The notes: generated by a model not told the origin, from the letters alone. Shown: positions 50,509 through 62,300, counted from the stretch's first letter. The stretch is DNA of 64,000 nucleotides from Actinomyces sp. B33 (GCF_028437565.1 NZ_JAMRYR010000003.1:124001-188000), one strand, 5' to 3'. Translations and numbers: made by a program.

Positions 50509-51293
50509 GAGTCGTGCAACCGCGCCATCAGTCGACGGCGTTCCTCGTCGTCGGAGGTCCCACCGTCGTCATCGACGTCGCCGGTCTGCGCCTCGTCACC
50601 GACCCGACGTTCGACGGGCCGGGCGACTACGGGGCGCTGCTCAAGACGGAGGGGCCGGCCATCGACCCCGCTGAGGTCGCCGACGCCGATGCCGTCCTCG
50701 TCTCCCACGCCGACCACGCGGACAACCTCGACGCATCGGGACGCGATTTCGCACTGGCCGCGCCCCTCATCGTCACGAATCCGGGGTCGGCTCGGGCACT
50801 GGGAGGCGCTGCCAGGGGGCTCTCCCCCTGGGAGGGGGTCGATGTCGGACGAGGGGTGCGCGTGACCGCGGTGCCGGCGACGCACGGGCCGGCCGATGGG
50901 GAGCTGGATGCGCGAGGGTGGGTCAACTGCGAGGTCACCGGCTTCGTCATCGAGGCCGGACGGGAGAGGATCTACGTGTCGGGCGACAACACGTCGATGG
51001 CGCACGTCGGGAGGATCAGGGACCGCTTCGGATCTTTCGATCATGCGGTCGTCCACGCCGGTCGCGCAACGGTGCCCGGCAAATTCTCGGGGAGGCCGCT
51101 GTCCTTGTCGTCCGAGCGCGCCTCGGCGGCCGCCCAGCTCCTCGAGGCCCCGCATGTCGTCGTGGTCCATCAGACCGGCTGGGCGCATTTCGTCGACGGG
51201 CCGGGGGCGACGATCAGGGCGTTCCGGGACGCCGGCATCCTCAACGTCCTCGATATGGCGCCGCACGGGCGCTGGTCGTCCGCCGCCCGCTGA
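50505..51293 (+). CDS. Metallo-beta-lactamase fold hydrolase (UlaG-like)
   Basis: The 262-aa protein starts at ATG 50505, overlapping the previous stop. It has the metal motif SHADHADNLD (H-x-D-H-x-D type), VPATHGPADG and YVSGDNTSM, as in the UlaG-like branch. These act on a range of phosphodiester or lactone substrates; none can be assigned. Coupling to the nitronate monooxygenase suggests a shared detoxification task, which is inference. Confidence 0.8.
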   Translation: MRVVQPRHQSTAFLVVGGPTVVIDVAGLRLVTDPTFDGPGDYGALLKTEGPAIDPAEVADADAVLVSHADHADNLDASGRDFALAAPLIVTNPGSARALGGAARGLSPWEGVDVGRGVRVTAVPATHGPADGELDARGWVNCEVTGFVIEAGRERIYVSGDNTSMAHVGRIRDRFGSFDHAVVHAGRATVPGKFSGRPLSLSSERASAAAQLLEAPHVVVVHQTGWAHFVDGPGATIRAFRDAGILNVLDMAPHGRWSSAAR

Positions 51294-51294
51294 C

Positions 51295-51325
51295 CCGGTG
51301 CGCCGGTCGGGTGCCGGCGCACCGG
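51295..51325. terminator. Bidirectional hairpin between convergent hydrolase and flavin reductase genes
   Basis: A perfect 12-bp inverted repeat (51295-51306 with 51314-51325) has a 7-base loop and fills the 39-bp gap. No T-tract. Confidence 0.7.
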
Positions 51326-51332
51326 CGCCGCG

Positions 51333-51908
51333 TCAGCGCTGCGGGGAGCGGGACTCGACGAGTCCGACGAAGGCCTCCAGGCGTCGGGCGAGGAAGTCGC
51401 GGGTCGTCGCGACGAACGCATCCTCATCGCCCTCGAAGAGGGACGGCGAGGAGGAGAGGAAGACCTCCGGCTGGCCGAGCATCGGCATGTCGAAATAGGA
51501 CAGGGCCAGGAGCAGGTTCTTGTGGGCGCTGTAGCCGCCGATCCTGCCGACGGAATGACTGATGACCGTGCACGGCAGCGATGTCCAGGCCACGTCCGAG
51601 TTCGGCTTGGAGCCGACGTCGATCGCGTTCTTCAGGCACGCGGGGATCGTCCGATTGTTCTCGGGGGTGATGAAGACGATGCCGTCGCACGCCCGGACCG
51701 CCTGGCGGAACTCGACGTAGGCGTCGGGAACGGGAACGTCGGCCATGTTCGGGTCGTCGTAGTCGAAGCTGTACAGGGGCAGGGAGTCGATGGGGATGAC
51801 GACGGGCTCGCAGCCCTGGGGCCACAGGCCGGTCAGGGCGCGGGCGATCCTCTTCGAGATCGCGTCTCGCCGCAGGCTGCCGATGATGATGCCGATTCTG
51901 CGGGTCAT
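51333..51908 (-). CDS. NADPH-dependent FMN reductase family protein
   Basis: The 191-aa flavodoxin-like protein begins MTRRIGIIIGSLRRDAISKR, the FMN-phosphate loop of the family, and has FITPENNRTIPACLKNAIDV (canonical form PEYNxSxPgxLKNAID). It reduces FMN or quinones/azo compounds with NAD(P)H. It is divergent from nrdI across 216 bp, so it may supply reduced flavin to NrdI; that is inferred from position only. Confidence 0.85.
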   Translation of the reverse strand: MTRRIGIIIGSLRRDAISKRIARALTGLWPQGCEPVVIPIDSLPLYSFDYDDPNMADVPVPDAYVEFRQAVRACDGIVFITPENNRTIPACLKNAIDVGSKPNSDVAWTSLPCTVISHSVGRIGGYSAHKNLLLALSYFDMPMLGQPEVFLSSSPSLFEGDEDAFVATTRDFLARRLEAFVGLVESRSPQR

Positions 51909-52047
51909 GGGAGGTCCCTCCTCGTGTGGTCGTGCCGCGGGCGCGCGCGGGCTCTAGTGGGCGTCGGGTGCGAACGGAACAACGATTCTTCGGCATGTCG
52001 AATAGTGAAGTTCGTTCCGCCTCACTTAAAGTACCACTTCGTCGCCG

Positions 52048-52095
52048 ACACTAGATCTAGTGGTTGAGCGACCCTGTTAATCGAACATCTAGTGA
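52048..52095 (+). promoter_or_regulatory. Two NrdR boxes upstream of nrdI-nrdF
   Basis: Box 1, ACACTAGATCTAGTGG (52048-52063), fits the NrdR consensus ACACWATATATWGTGT well and contains a perfect 14-bp palindrome. Box 2 (52080-52095, ending ATCTAGTGA) keeps the right half only. They are 32 bp apart start to start, three helical turns, the spacing usual for NrdR pairs. NrdR is the ATP/dATP-sensing repressor of ribonucleotide reductase genes. Box 2 lies 29 bp before the nrdI start. Confidence 0.8.
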
Positions 52096-52110
52096 TGGTT
52101 GTGATTGTGA

Positions 52111-53754
<1,644 letters not shown>

Positions 53755-53798
53755 CCCCGCAGAGCCCCGCGTCCCGATGCGGCCACCCGGTCCGGACC

Positions 53799-53836
53799 CG
53801 CAGACCCGCGCGGGCCCGGGCCGGCGCGGGTCTGCG
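53799..53836. terminator. Bidirectional hairpin between nrdF and the response regulator gene
   Basis: A perfect 13-bp inverted repeat (53799-53811 with 53824-53836) with a 12-base GC loop separates the convergent genes. No T-tract. Confidence 0.7.
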
Positions 53837-53838
53837 CG

Positions 53839-54444
53839 TCAGATCCAGCCTTTGGCCCGGGCGGCTTCGGCGGCCGCGTGGCGGTTGGGGGCGCCGAGCT
53901 TGGCCATCGCGCTCGACAGGTAGTTGCGCACGGTCCCCGGGCTCAAGCAGACCCGCTCGGCGATCTCCTCGACGGGGGCCCCGTCGGCCGCCAGTTCGAG
54001 GACGTCGGACTCTCGCGGGGTCAGCGGGGAGTCGCCGGCGGCGATCGCCTCGGCCGACAACGCGGGGTCGACGTAGCGCTGACCGGACTCGATCCGACGG
54101 ATGACGTTGGCGAGCTCCTTGCCCGACGTCGTCTTGGGGACGAAGCCCCGGGCCCCCGACCCCAGCGCCTTCTTCAAATAGCCGGGGCGGGCATGGCTGG
54201 TGACGATCAGGCACTTCGTCTCGGGGGCCGTCTCGGCGACGGCGCGCGTCACCTCGATGCCGTCGGCCGCGGGCATCTGCATGTCGAGGACGGCGACATC
54301 CGGGCGGGTGCGCTCGATGAGGGCGATCGCCTCAGGGCCGGACGCGGCGACGCCGACGACCTCGAGGTCGTCCTGCAGGGACAGGAGGGACTCGAGGGCG
54401 TCTCGCAGCAGGGTCTCGTCGTCGGCGACGATGACGCGGATCAT
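53839..54444 (-). CDS. LuxR-type (NarL/DesR) response regulator
   Basis: The 201-aa regulator has a receiver domain (D8, D9, phospho-acceptor D54 in VAVLDMQMP, K in FVPKTT) and a C-terminal LuxR helix-turn-helix (LTPRESDVLELAADG, CLSPGTVRNYLSSAMAKLG). Its ATG at 54444 overlaps the stop of the cognate kinase (ATGA). It is the last gene of a four-gene operon with an ABC-2 exporter, which it probably controls. Confidence 0.93.
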   Translation of the reverse strand: MIRVIVADDETLLRDALESLLSLQDDLEVVGVAASGPEAIALIERTRPDVAVLDMQMPAADGIEVTRAVAETAPETKCLIVTSHARPGYLKKALGSGARGFVPKTTSGKELANVIRRIESGQRYVDPALSAEAIAAGDSPLTPRESDVLELAADGAPVEEIAERVCLSPGTVRNYLSSAMAKLGAPNRHAAAEAARAKGWI

Positions 54445-55718
54445 CGGGGGCCTCTCTTCCTCACGGCGGTGGGCGACTCGGGCACGAACGCCTCCAGGCT
54501 GAAGGAGTCCCCGTTCATCCGCCACTCCAGAGTGCCGCCGGCCTCCTCGATCCGTCCGCGCAATCCGACCAGCCCCGATCCGTCGGACGAGGACGAGGCG
54601 TCGCGGGCGGCGTCGTTCGTCAGCTCCACCCCGTCGCCGTCGGGCCCGGTGCGCAAGCGGATGAGGGCGGTGCTCGCCGCGCAGTGGCGGACGATGTTCG
54701 TCGCCCCCTCGCGGACGACGAGGGCGAGCAGGGCGCCCGCCCGGGCGCGCACCCGAACGGGGTCCCCGACGACGCGAACCTTGGCGCCGGCCGAGGACAG
54801 GAGCGCCGCCGCGCCCGCCACCTCGGCGGCCAGGTCGGGCTCGCGATACCCGGCGATGGCGGCGCGCACCTCCGTGAGGGCGCTCCCGGCGAGCTCGTAG
54901 ACCGCGCGGGATTCGGCGGCGGCGCGCGCCGCCCCCTCCGCGTCGGCGAGTTCCGCGGCGAGGTCCGACTTCAGGGCCACGGCCGTCAGCGTCCGGCCGA
55001 AGATGTCGTGCAGGTCCCGGGCGATGCGCAGGCGCTCGTCGGCGACCGCCAGGTCGGCCCTCATGCGGTCGAGGCGCTGCTGGGACTCGACCTCCCCGAT
55101 GACGGTGAACGAGGTCTTCATCGTCGCGGGGGTGACGACGAGGACGAAGAGGTCGATCGCGAAGGCCGGCAGGACTCCGGACGTCACATCCGCGACCTGC
55201 GCCGGGTCGAGGAGGCGGGCGATGAGGATCGAGGCCGTGATGACGACGGCCCCGCCGACCCCCATCACGGCGTTCACCCGGTTCGAGAAGATCGGGGCGA
55301 GCGTCATGAGGAGGAGCAGCGCCGAGATCAGGAGCGCCGTGTGGAGGGGGGAGATCGGGCCCGGGCCGGGCGCGAACCCGAGGACCCCCGGGACGATGGA
55401 CGCCCCGGCCAGGGCCGCCGAGGAGCGCGGCGGCCACCGGCGCGGCTGGGATCCGTCAACGAGGCGGCCGGTGACGTCGTGGATCGTCAGCGCGCAGGCC
55501 GTGGCGAGGAGGAAGTTGATGACGAGGAACAGGAGCGTCCACCCGTTGATCTCCTCCTGGCGGGCGATGTGCCCGGCGACGAAGAACGGCGCCGACGCGA
55601 GGAGGGCGAGAGCCGCCCACTCGGTCGTGTTGCGCAGTTTGCGCATGCTCGCGGTGAGCGGGGCGGGCGACGGCGAACCGCTCGCGCCCGATCCGGCGCC
55701 GCGCGTCATGGCGCCCAT
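54441..55718 (-). CDS. DesK-type membrane sensor histidine kinase
   Basis: The 425-aa kinase has about five to six hydrophobic helices (40-200), a coiled linker, HisKA_3 with H237 in IARDLHDIFGRTLTAVALK and an ATPase domain (VVREGATNIVRHC; the G-box DGSGLVGLRGRIEEAGG). ATG 55718 follows GAGGA; GTG 55760 is an in-frame alternative that would overlap the permease stop as GTGA, the pattern common in this genome. The helices resemble DesK, a membrane-state sensor. Pairing with the exporter suggests sensing of a membrane-active compound. Confidence 0.9.
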   Translation of the reverse strand: MGAMTRGAGSGASGSPSPAPLTASMRKLRNTTEWAALALLASAPFFVAGHIARQEEINGWTLLFLVINFLLATACALTIHDVTGRLVDGSQPRRWPPRSSAALAGASIVPGVLGFAPGPGPISPLHTALLISALLLLMTLAPIFSNRVNAVMGVGGAVVITASILIARLLDPAQVADVTSGVLPAFAIDLFVLVVTPATMKTSFTVIGEVESQQRLDRMRADLAVADERLRIARDLHDIFGRTLTAVALKSDLAAELADAEGAARAAAESRAVYELAGSALTEVRAAIAGYREPDLAAEVAGAAALLSSAGAKVRVVGDPVRVRARAGALLALVVREGATNIVRHCAASTALIRLRTGPDGDGVELTNDAARDASSSSDGSGLVGLRGRIEEAGGTLEWRMNGDSFSLEAFVPESPTAVRKRGPR

Positions 55719-55756
55719 GGTCGCGTCCTCGCCCGTTCGAGTCGTCCCGATGGGGC

Positions 55757-56590
55757 TCACCGGCGCCGTCCGAAGCGCATGGTGGCCCTGGCCAGGAGGA
55801 TCGCGAGCACCGTCCAGGCGCAGAGGACCACGAGGGGGCGGACGGCGGCGCCACAGGTGCCGAGGAACCCCGGGACGGCGTCGCCGCCGGTCAGGCCGAT
55901 CCCCGTCAATCCGATGCCGATGAGGTCGTTGACCGCGTGGAGGGGGCTCATCGAGAAGGCGACCGCGACGCCGTGGGGCAGCAGACCCGCGGGGACCACC
56001 GTCCCGGAGGCGAGGAAGAGCACGATGAGCAGGGGAATGGTCGTGAACTGGGCGGCGGCGACATCGCTCGTCCACGAGGAGGTCCACGCGGCCGCCGCCG
56101 CCATGAACACGACGCCGCCGACGATCCCCGCGAGGGCGAGGAGCGGATTCGGCCAGGGGAACGGGAAGAGGACGAGGGCCGACGCGACCGTTCCCAGGAG
56201 GACCTGGACGACGACGATGACCGCCGAGGGCGCGCACGCGGCGACGAACGCCTCCCAGGGCGTCGCCTGCCCGGTCGCCATGCGCTGGTAGACGCCCTCG
56301 TTGCGCCGGGTCACGGCGATCATCGTCGTGTTGTAGTAGACGACGAGGAGCAGCGCCCACGAGGCGAGCGACTGAACGAGATAGGCGGAGAACGCCGTGC
56401 CTTCGAGCCGGGAGCCCAGCTGGGGTCCGAGGAGGAGGACCATCACGGGGCCCAGGAGCAGGGCGGGCAGGAGGATCAGGGGCTTGCGCAGGTAGAGGAG
56501 GACCTCGGCGCGGGTGATCGCGCCGAGGCGCTGGAGCGAGGAGCGCCGGCGGAGGCGCGGGGCCGGCGAGGGGGCGGATGCGGTGATCAT
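55757..56590 (-). CDS. ABC-2 type exporter permease
   Basis: The 277-aa protein has six hydrophobic helices in the ABC-2 arrangement (QRLGAITRAEVLLYLRKPLI at the N-terminus, a long loop before SWALLLVVYYNTTMIAVTRRN, SGTVVPAGLLP near helix 5). It starts at ATG 56590, 14 bp after the ATPase gene stop. With the ATPase it forms a drug/lipid-type exporter, regulated by the two-component pair encoded downstream. Cargo unknown. Confidence 0.85.
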   Translation of the reverse strand: MITASAPSPAPRLRRRSSLQRLGAITRAEVLLYLRKPLILLPALLLGPVMVLLLGPQLGSRLEGTAFSAYLVQSLASWALLLVVYYNTTMIAVTRRNEGVYQRMATGQATPWEAFVAACAPSAVIVVVQVLLGTVASALVLFPFPWPNPLLALAGIVGGVVFMAAAAAWTSSWTSDVAAAQFTTIPLLIVLFLASGTVVPAGLLPHGVAVAFSMSPLHAVNDLIGIGLTGIGLTGGDAVPGFLGTCGAAVRPLVVLCAWTVLAILLARATMRFGRRR

Positions 56591-56604
56591 GGTGGTCCTG
56601 TCGG

Positions 56605-57534
56605 TTAGGGGCGCGGGGCGTGCGGGTCGGCGGTCAGTGAGAGGAAGGCGTCCTCGAGAGAGGCCGAGCGGGCGTCGAACTGCTCGAGCCGCGCCCCGCG
56701 GGCGGCGGCGTAGGCGACGAGCGCGGGGACCGTATCGGCCAGGTCGGAGCTCGACACGAGGGTGCGCCCCCGTTCGTGCACCGGGGCGGCGACGACTCCG
56801 GGCAGGGACGCGAGATCGCGGTCGACGAGGGCCGGGGCGTCGGCGAAGGACACGGTCGAGGAGCGCGACGAGGCGAGGTCGCGGGGGCTCCCCTCGGAGA
56901 CGATCCTCCCGCTCTCCATGATGAGGATCCGGTCGGCGAGCTGCTCGGCCTCGTCCATGTAGTGGGTCGTCAGGACGACGGTGGCGCCCTCGGCGAGCAT
57001 CGAGGAGACGAGATCCCATGTGCGTCGGCGCGAGGCCGGGTCGAGGCCGGTGGTTGGCTCGTCGAGGAAGAGGACCTCGGGCCGACCGAGGATGGCCATC
57101 GCGAGGTCGAGGCGGCGCTGCTCGCCGCCGGACAGGGAGCCGACGCGCACGCCCGAGCGGTGGGCGAGCCCGGTGAGTGCCAGGGCCTCGTCGAGGGGCC
57201 GCGGGGCGTCGAGCGTCCCCGCCCACATGCGCAGGGTCTCGGCGACGGTCAGGTCGGCGGCGAATCCGGCCTCCTGGAGCATGATCCCCGTACGGGATCG
57301 GACGTCGCCGCGGTCGCGCACGGGGTCGAGTCCGAGGACGCGGACCGTCCCGGAGTCGGCCGGGGCGAGTCCCTCGAGGACTTCGACGAGGGAGGTCTTG
57401 CCCGCCCCGTTGACGCCGAGGATCGCGACGAGCTCGCCCGCGTCGATCCGCAGGCTCACCCGGTCGACGGCGGTGAACGCGCCCGGCCCCCTGCCGTAGA
57501 CGCGGACCACGTCCCGTGCCTCGATAACGCTCAT
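56605..57534 (-). CDS. ABC transporter ATP-binding protein (DrrA-like)
   Basis: The 309-aa ATPase has Walker A GVNGAGKTS, signature LSGGEQRRLDLAM, Walker B VLFLDEPTTGLD and the switch His in VVLTTHYMDEAE. The C-terminal ~80 residues, ending in SLEDAFLSLTAD, are the extra domain typical of antibiotic/drug exporters of the DrrA group. It is the first gene of the exporter-kinase-regulator operon. Confidence 0.93.
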   Translation of the reverse strand: MSVIEARDVVRVYGRGPGAFTAVDRVSLRIDAGELVAILGVNGAGKTSLVEVLEGLAPADSGTVRVLGLDPVRDRGDVRSRTGIMLQEAGFAADLTVAETLRMWAGTLDAPRPLDEALALTGLAHRSGVRVGSLSGGEQRRLDLAMAILGRPEVLFLDEPTTGLDPASRRRTWDLVSSMLAEGATVVLTTHYMDEAEQLADRILIMESGRIVSEGSPRDLASSRSSTVSFADAPALVDRDLASLPGVVAAPVHERGRTLVSSSDLADTVPALVAYAAARGARLEQFDARSASLEDAFLSLTADPHAPRP

Positions 57535-57888
57535 GTCTTTCCCTTTCCATCGTCGGTGACCCTATCCTCCCGTCGTCCCGGCAGCGCCGGTAGTGAGCCG
57601 AGTGAGGATTTCCCGTGGAGAGTGCACGACCCGCCCATGACATATGTCAGGCGAACTCGTTCACGGGTCTGCGAATCCTCGGATGCAGACGCGTGCTGCG
57701 CCGGATAGGGACGGGCATTGAGGCGCGGCGCCCTCCCGTCCTCATCGTCGGTGTCACCGGAATGGAGCGGGAGGGGAGCACGTGGAACGGCGTCATCGCT
57801 CTCCCGCTTCGACCGCTCGAGCCGTGAATCCTCCCGGAGCGCTGCCACCCACGACAGGAGCGGCATCGCGGTCGTCATAATGAGGGGC
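57535..57888. other. Divergent promoter region between exporter operon and CPBP protease gene
   Basis: 354 bp without a credible gene. It holds a perfect 12-bp palindrome TGACATATGTCA at 57638-57649, about 105 bp upstream of the ATPase start, in a place fit for the LuxR-type regulator of the operon. No clear -35/-10 pair can be named. Confidence 0.45.
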
Positions 57889-58869
57889 ATGACTTCATGG
57901 AAACCGCCCGCCCGCGCCGACGCCGGCGCCCCGCTCATCCCCGTTCCGGGAGCGAAGGCGCTCGCGGCCCTGCCCTCGACGGGGCGCATGCCGATCCTTC
58001 AGGGGATCGTCCTGTTCTTCGGCATGGTCGCCGTGCAGATCGCTACGGGTCACCTCGTTCCGGCGCTCGTCGGCGGGTTCGGTCCGAGCGTCACGACCGT
58101 GGTGCGAGCCGCGGTCTCGCTCGCCCTCGTCATCGGGGTGTTCGTCGTGGCCGTCCGGCTGATCGGCGCACGGCCGACGACCGACTTCGAGAAGGACGGC
58201 TGGGCGGGGGAGCTCGCTGTCGGCCTCGTCCTCGGGGCCGTCCTCATGACCGCCGTCGTCGCGGTCGCCTGGATGATGGGCGCCTACCGGATCGACGGGA
58301 TCAACGGGCACGCCCTCGTCGTGCAGGCCGCCGCCCAGTCGGTCCTCGCAGGCATCACCGAGGAGATGTTGTTCAGGGCGGGACTGCTGCGCCTGATCGA
58401 GCACCGGCTCGGGACGTGGTGGGCCCTTGCCCTGACCTCCCTTCTCTTCGGCGCCGCGCACCTCGCCAATCCCGAAGCCGGGGTATGGGCAGGCCTGGCG
58501 ATCATGCTCGAGGCGGGCCTCCTGCTCGGCGCCTGCTACGTCGTGACGCGCCGCCTGTGGATGGTCATCGGCGTCCACGCGGCGTGGAACTTCGTCCAAG
58601 GGGGAGTGTTCTCCTCCGACGTGTCGGGAACGGGACAGGAGAACACGGGCCTGTTCGCCGCGACCATTGACGGGCCGTGGTGGGTGACGGGGGGCCAGAC
58701 GGGCTTCGAGGGGTCGGTGACGGCGGTCGTCGTCTGCCTCGTCGTCGCGGTCGCGTTGATGAGGGTCGCGCATCGGCGTCGCCTCATCATCCCAGTCGGG
58801 GCGTTCCGCCATGAGGCCATCGGCCCGTGCGGTCCCATCGATCCGACCGAGGGGGCGTGCGCGCGGTGA
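57889..58869 (+). CDS. CPBP family intramembrane metalloprotease (CAAX-like)
   Basis: The 326-aa protein has about eight helices and the three CPBP motifs: ITEEMLFRAGLL (EExxxR), LFGAAHLANP (FxxxH) and IGVHAAWNFVQG (HxxxN). Actinobacterial members are putative intramembrane proteases linked to bacteriocin maturation or self-immunity; the substrate is unknown. ATG 57889 is used; ATG 57880 in frame adds MRG. It stands alone between the exporter operon and the ileS leader. Confidence 0.85.
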   Translation: MTSWKPPARADAGAPLIPVPGAKALAALPSTGRMPILQGIVLFFGMVAVQIATGHLVPALVGGFGPSVTTVVRAAVSLALVIGVFVVAVRLIGARPTTDFEKDGWAGELAVGLVLGAVLMTAVVAVAWMMGAYRIDGINGHALVVQAAAQSVLAGITEEMLFRAGLLRLIEHRLGTWWALALTSLLFGAAHLANPEAGVWAGLAIMLEAGLLLGACYVVTRRLWMVIGVHAAWNFVQGGVFSSDVSGTGQENTGLFAATIDGPWWVTGGQTGFEGSVTAVVVCLVVAVALMRVAHRRRLIIPVGAFRHEAIGPCGPIDPTEGACAR

Positions 58870-59119
58870 CGTTCTCGTCCTCCCGCTGCCAGCGGTACCC
58901 AGGACGCGAATCCCGCGGAAGACATCGACGCCGCGGTGGCGATCAAGGGGGCGTGGGCGATCGGTGAACCCGCTCCGAGCAGGGCGGCGCCGTCGCGATC
59001 CCGCTGCCGCTACGCCGCACCGGTGCTGAAGCACAGGGTCGGCCGTCTTCCCGGAATCGGGCATCCCCGCTGAGGCCAAGGGCACGCCGCCCGATGCGGA
59101 CGCCGGCCCCGCAGTCGGC
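58870..59119. other. Intergenic region between CPBP gene and ileS leader
   Basis: About 250 bp with no gene I can support. Short open frames are not protein-like enough to call. The region leads into the -10 element and T-box of ileS. Confidence 0.5.
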
Positions 59120-59125
59120 TAGAGT
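59120..59125 (+). promoter_or_regulatory. -10 element of the ileS leader
   Basis: TAGAGT matches the actinobacterial -10 type TANNNT and lies about 12 bp before the first structured part of the leader. No clear -35 is seen. The transcript would start near 59132. Confidence 0.5.
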
Positions 59126-59131
59126 GAGGCG

Positions 59132-59357
59132 CGACAGCGATCCGGCCCCGCGCACGCGCGACGGGGGCATCACCGGGGAGTCATCCGGAAGAACGGGCCG
59201 CCTCCACGGGGCCTTACTAGAACCGGACGGGCCGGCCCGACACAGCCGACAACGAAGCGGCCCCGCCCTCGTCGACCGACGGGGAACGGGCAAGCGGGGT
59301 GGTACCGCGGGTCCCGGCGTCGCCGGTCCTCGTCCCTGTACGACGACCAGACGAGGA
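59132..59357 (+). promoter_or_regulatory. Isoleucine T-box riboswitch (translational, short Stem I)
   Basis: The diagnostic T-box bulge is AGCGGGGTGGTACCGCGG at 59293-59310, where TGG can pair with the tRNA NCCA end. Stem I is the short actinobacterial type around GGGGCATCACCGGGGAG with ATC (59169-59171) as the isoleucine specifier. Downstream, GTCCTCGTC (59326-59334) pairs perfectly with GACGAGGAC (59350-59358), hiding the ribosome site GAGG just before the ileS ATG. So uncharged tRNA-Ile should open translation rather than block a terminator. This design is known for ileS in actinobacteria. Confidence 0.88.
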
Positions 59358-59361
59358 CACC

Positions 59362-62300
59362 ATGACGAAGCACGGCTTCTACCCCCGCCACCGCGACACC
59401 GAGGTGGACGCGAGCCCGTCCTTCCCGCAGATGGAGGGCGAGACCCTGGCCTTCTGGGCCGCCGACGACACCTTCCGCAGGTCCATCGCCTCCCGCGACG
59501 CCGGCGCGAACGGCTCCAACGAGTTCGTCTTCTACGACGGGCCCCCCTTCGCCAACGGCCTGCCCCACTACGGGCACCTCCTCACCGGCTACGTCAAGGA
59601 CATCGTCGGCCGCTACCAGACGATGCTCGGCCACCGCGTCGAGCGCCGCTTCGGATGGGACACCCACGGCCTGCCCGCCGAACTCGAGGCCCAGCGGGTC
59701 CTCGGCATCGACGACGTCACCGAGATCACCCGCGACGGCGGCATCGGCATCGAGAAGTTCAACGAGGCGTGCCGCACCTCCGTGCTGCGCTACACCGACG
59801 AGTGGGAGGACTACGTCACCCGCCAGGCCCGGTGGGTCGACTTCTCCAACGACTACAAGACCCTCAACCCCGACTACATGGAGTCGGTGATCTGGGCGTT
59901 CAAGACCCTCTACGACAAGGGCCTGGCCTACCAGGGCCACCGCGTCCTGCCCTACTGCTGGCACGACCGCACGCCGCTGAGCAACCACGAGCTCAAGATG
60001 GACGACGACGTCTACCAGGACCGCCAGGACAACACCGTCACCGTCGGCATGCGCCTGACCGAGCCCATCGTCGAAGGCTCCGAGACCGGCGAGCTCGTCC
60101 TCATCTGGACGACGACCCCGTGGACCCTGCCGTCGAACCTCGCCGTCGCCGCCGGCCCGGCCATCGACTACGTCGTCGTGCGCGTCGCCGCCGACCTCGA
60201 CTCGCCCGTCTCCGGCCAGGACGTCGTCCTCGCCGAGGCGCGCCTGGGCGCCTACGCCAAGGAGATCGGCGAGAACCCGCAGGTCGTCGCCCGCCTGACC
60301 GGGACGGAGCTGGCCGGGCGGCGCTACCACCCGATCTTCGACTACTACGACACGCCCGAGCGCCGCGCCGAAGGGGCCGCTCCCGGCCCCGACGGCTGGA
60401 CGATCATCCCCGGCGACTACGTGTCCACCGAGGACGGCACCGGCCTGGTCCACATCGCCCCCGCATTCGGCGAGGACGACATGTTCGTCTGCCAGGAGCG
60501 CGGCATCCTCCCCGTCATCCCCGTCGACGAGGGCGGCTGCTTCACCTCCGAGGTCCCCGACTACCAGGGCCTCCAGGTCTTCGACGCCAGCAAGGCGATC
60601 ACCGTCGACCTGCGCGACTCCACCGGCCCGCTGGCGCGCGTCGCCGCCGAGCGCCGCGCCGTCCTCGTCTCCCAGAAGTCGTACGTCCACTCGTACCCCC
60701 ACTGCTGGCGCTGCCGCAAGCCCCTGATCTACAAGGCCGTGTCCAGCTGGTTCGTGCGCGTCAGCGCGATCCGCGACCGCATGGTCGAGCTCAACCAGGA
60801 GATCACCTGGGTCCCCGAGCACACCAAGGACGGGATCTTCGGCAACTGGCTGGCGGGCGCGCGCGACTGGTCGATCTCGCGCAACCGCTTCTGGGGCGCG
60901 CCCATCCCCGTGTGGCGCTCCGACGACCCCGCCTACCCGCGCGAGGACGTCTACGGGTCCTTCGCCGAGCTGGAGCGCGACTTCGGCGTCGAGGTCACCG
61001 ACCTGCACCGGCCCTTCATCGACTCCCTCGTGCGCCCCAACCCGGACGACCCGACCGGAAAGTCGATGATGCGCCGCATCCCCGACGTCCTCGACTGCTG
61101 GTTCGAGTCCGGGTCGATGCCCTACGCGCAGGTGCACTACCCGTTCGAGAACCAGGAGTGGTTCGAGTCCCACTACCCGGGCGACTTCATCGTCGAGTAC
61201 ATCGGGCAGACCCGCGGATGGTTCTACACCCTGCACGTCCTGGCGACCGCCCTCTTCGACCGCCCGGCCTTCACGAACGTCGTCTCGCACGGCATCGTCC
61301 TGGGCGACGACGGGCGCAAGATGAGCAAGTCGCTGCGCAACTACCCGGATGTCACCGGGGTGTTCGACTCCTACGGGTCGGATGCGATGCGGTGGTTCCT
61401 CATGTCGAGCCCGGTCGTGCGCGGCGGCAACCTCATGGTGACGGACGCGGGCATCCGCGACACGGTCCGCCAGGTCCTCCTGCCGCTGTGGAACACCTAC
61501 TACTTCTTCACCCTGTACGCGGGGGCGGCGAACGCGGGCGCGGGATTCGAGGCCGTCGAGCTCGACCTGGCCGATCCCGGGGTCGTCGCCGGCCTGGACC
61601 AGATGGACCGCTACCTGCTGGCCCACACGCGTCGCCTCGCCGAGCGGATGCGCGCGTCCTTGGACTGCTACGACATCGCTCAGGCGTGCGAGCTGGTGCG
61701 CGACCACCTGGACGTGTTGACGAACTGGTACGTGCGCACTCAGCGCCAGCGCTTCTGGGACGAGGACGCGGCGGCGTTCAACACGCTGTACACGGCGCTC
61801 GTGCGGCTCATGGAGCTGGCGGCGCCCCTGCTGCCGCTGCTGACCGAGGAGATCTGGCGGGGGCTGACGGGCGGGGAGTCCGTGCACCTCGTCGACTACC
61901 CGGTCGTGCCCGAGGCGGTGGCCGACGACGCGCTCGTCGCCGCGATGGACGAGGTCCGCGAGGTCGTGTCGACGGCTCACGCGCTGCGCAAGGCGAATCG
62001 GGTGCGCGTGCGCCAGCCGTTGGCGTCGATGTCGGTGGTCTCCGAGCAGTGCGCGGCGCTGCGCTCCTTCGCCGGGCTCATCGCCTCCGAGGTCAACGTC
62101 AAGGAGGTGCGCCTGACGACGCCGGCGGAGTCTGGCCTGTCGGTGACGACGGAGGTGTCGCTCAACCCGCGGGCGTTCTCGCCTGAGATCCGCACACTCA
62201 CCTCGCAGCTGTTCCAGGCTCAGAAAGCGGGGGAGTGGCTGGTGTCGGAGGACGGGGCGTCCTGCACGTTCCCGGGGGTCGAGGCCGAGGGCGGGCCCGT

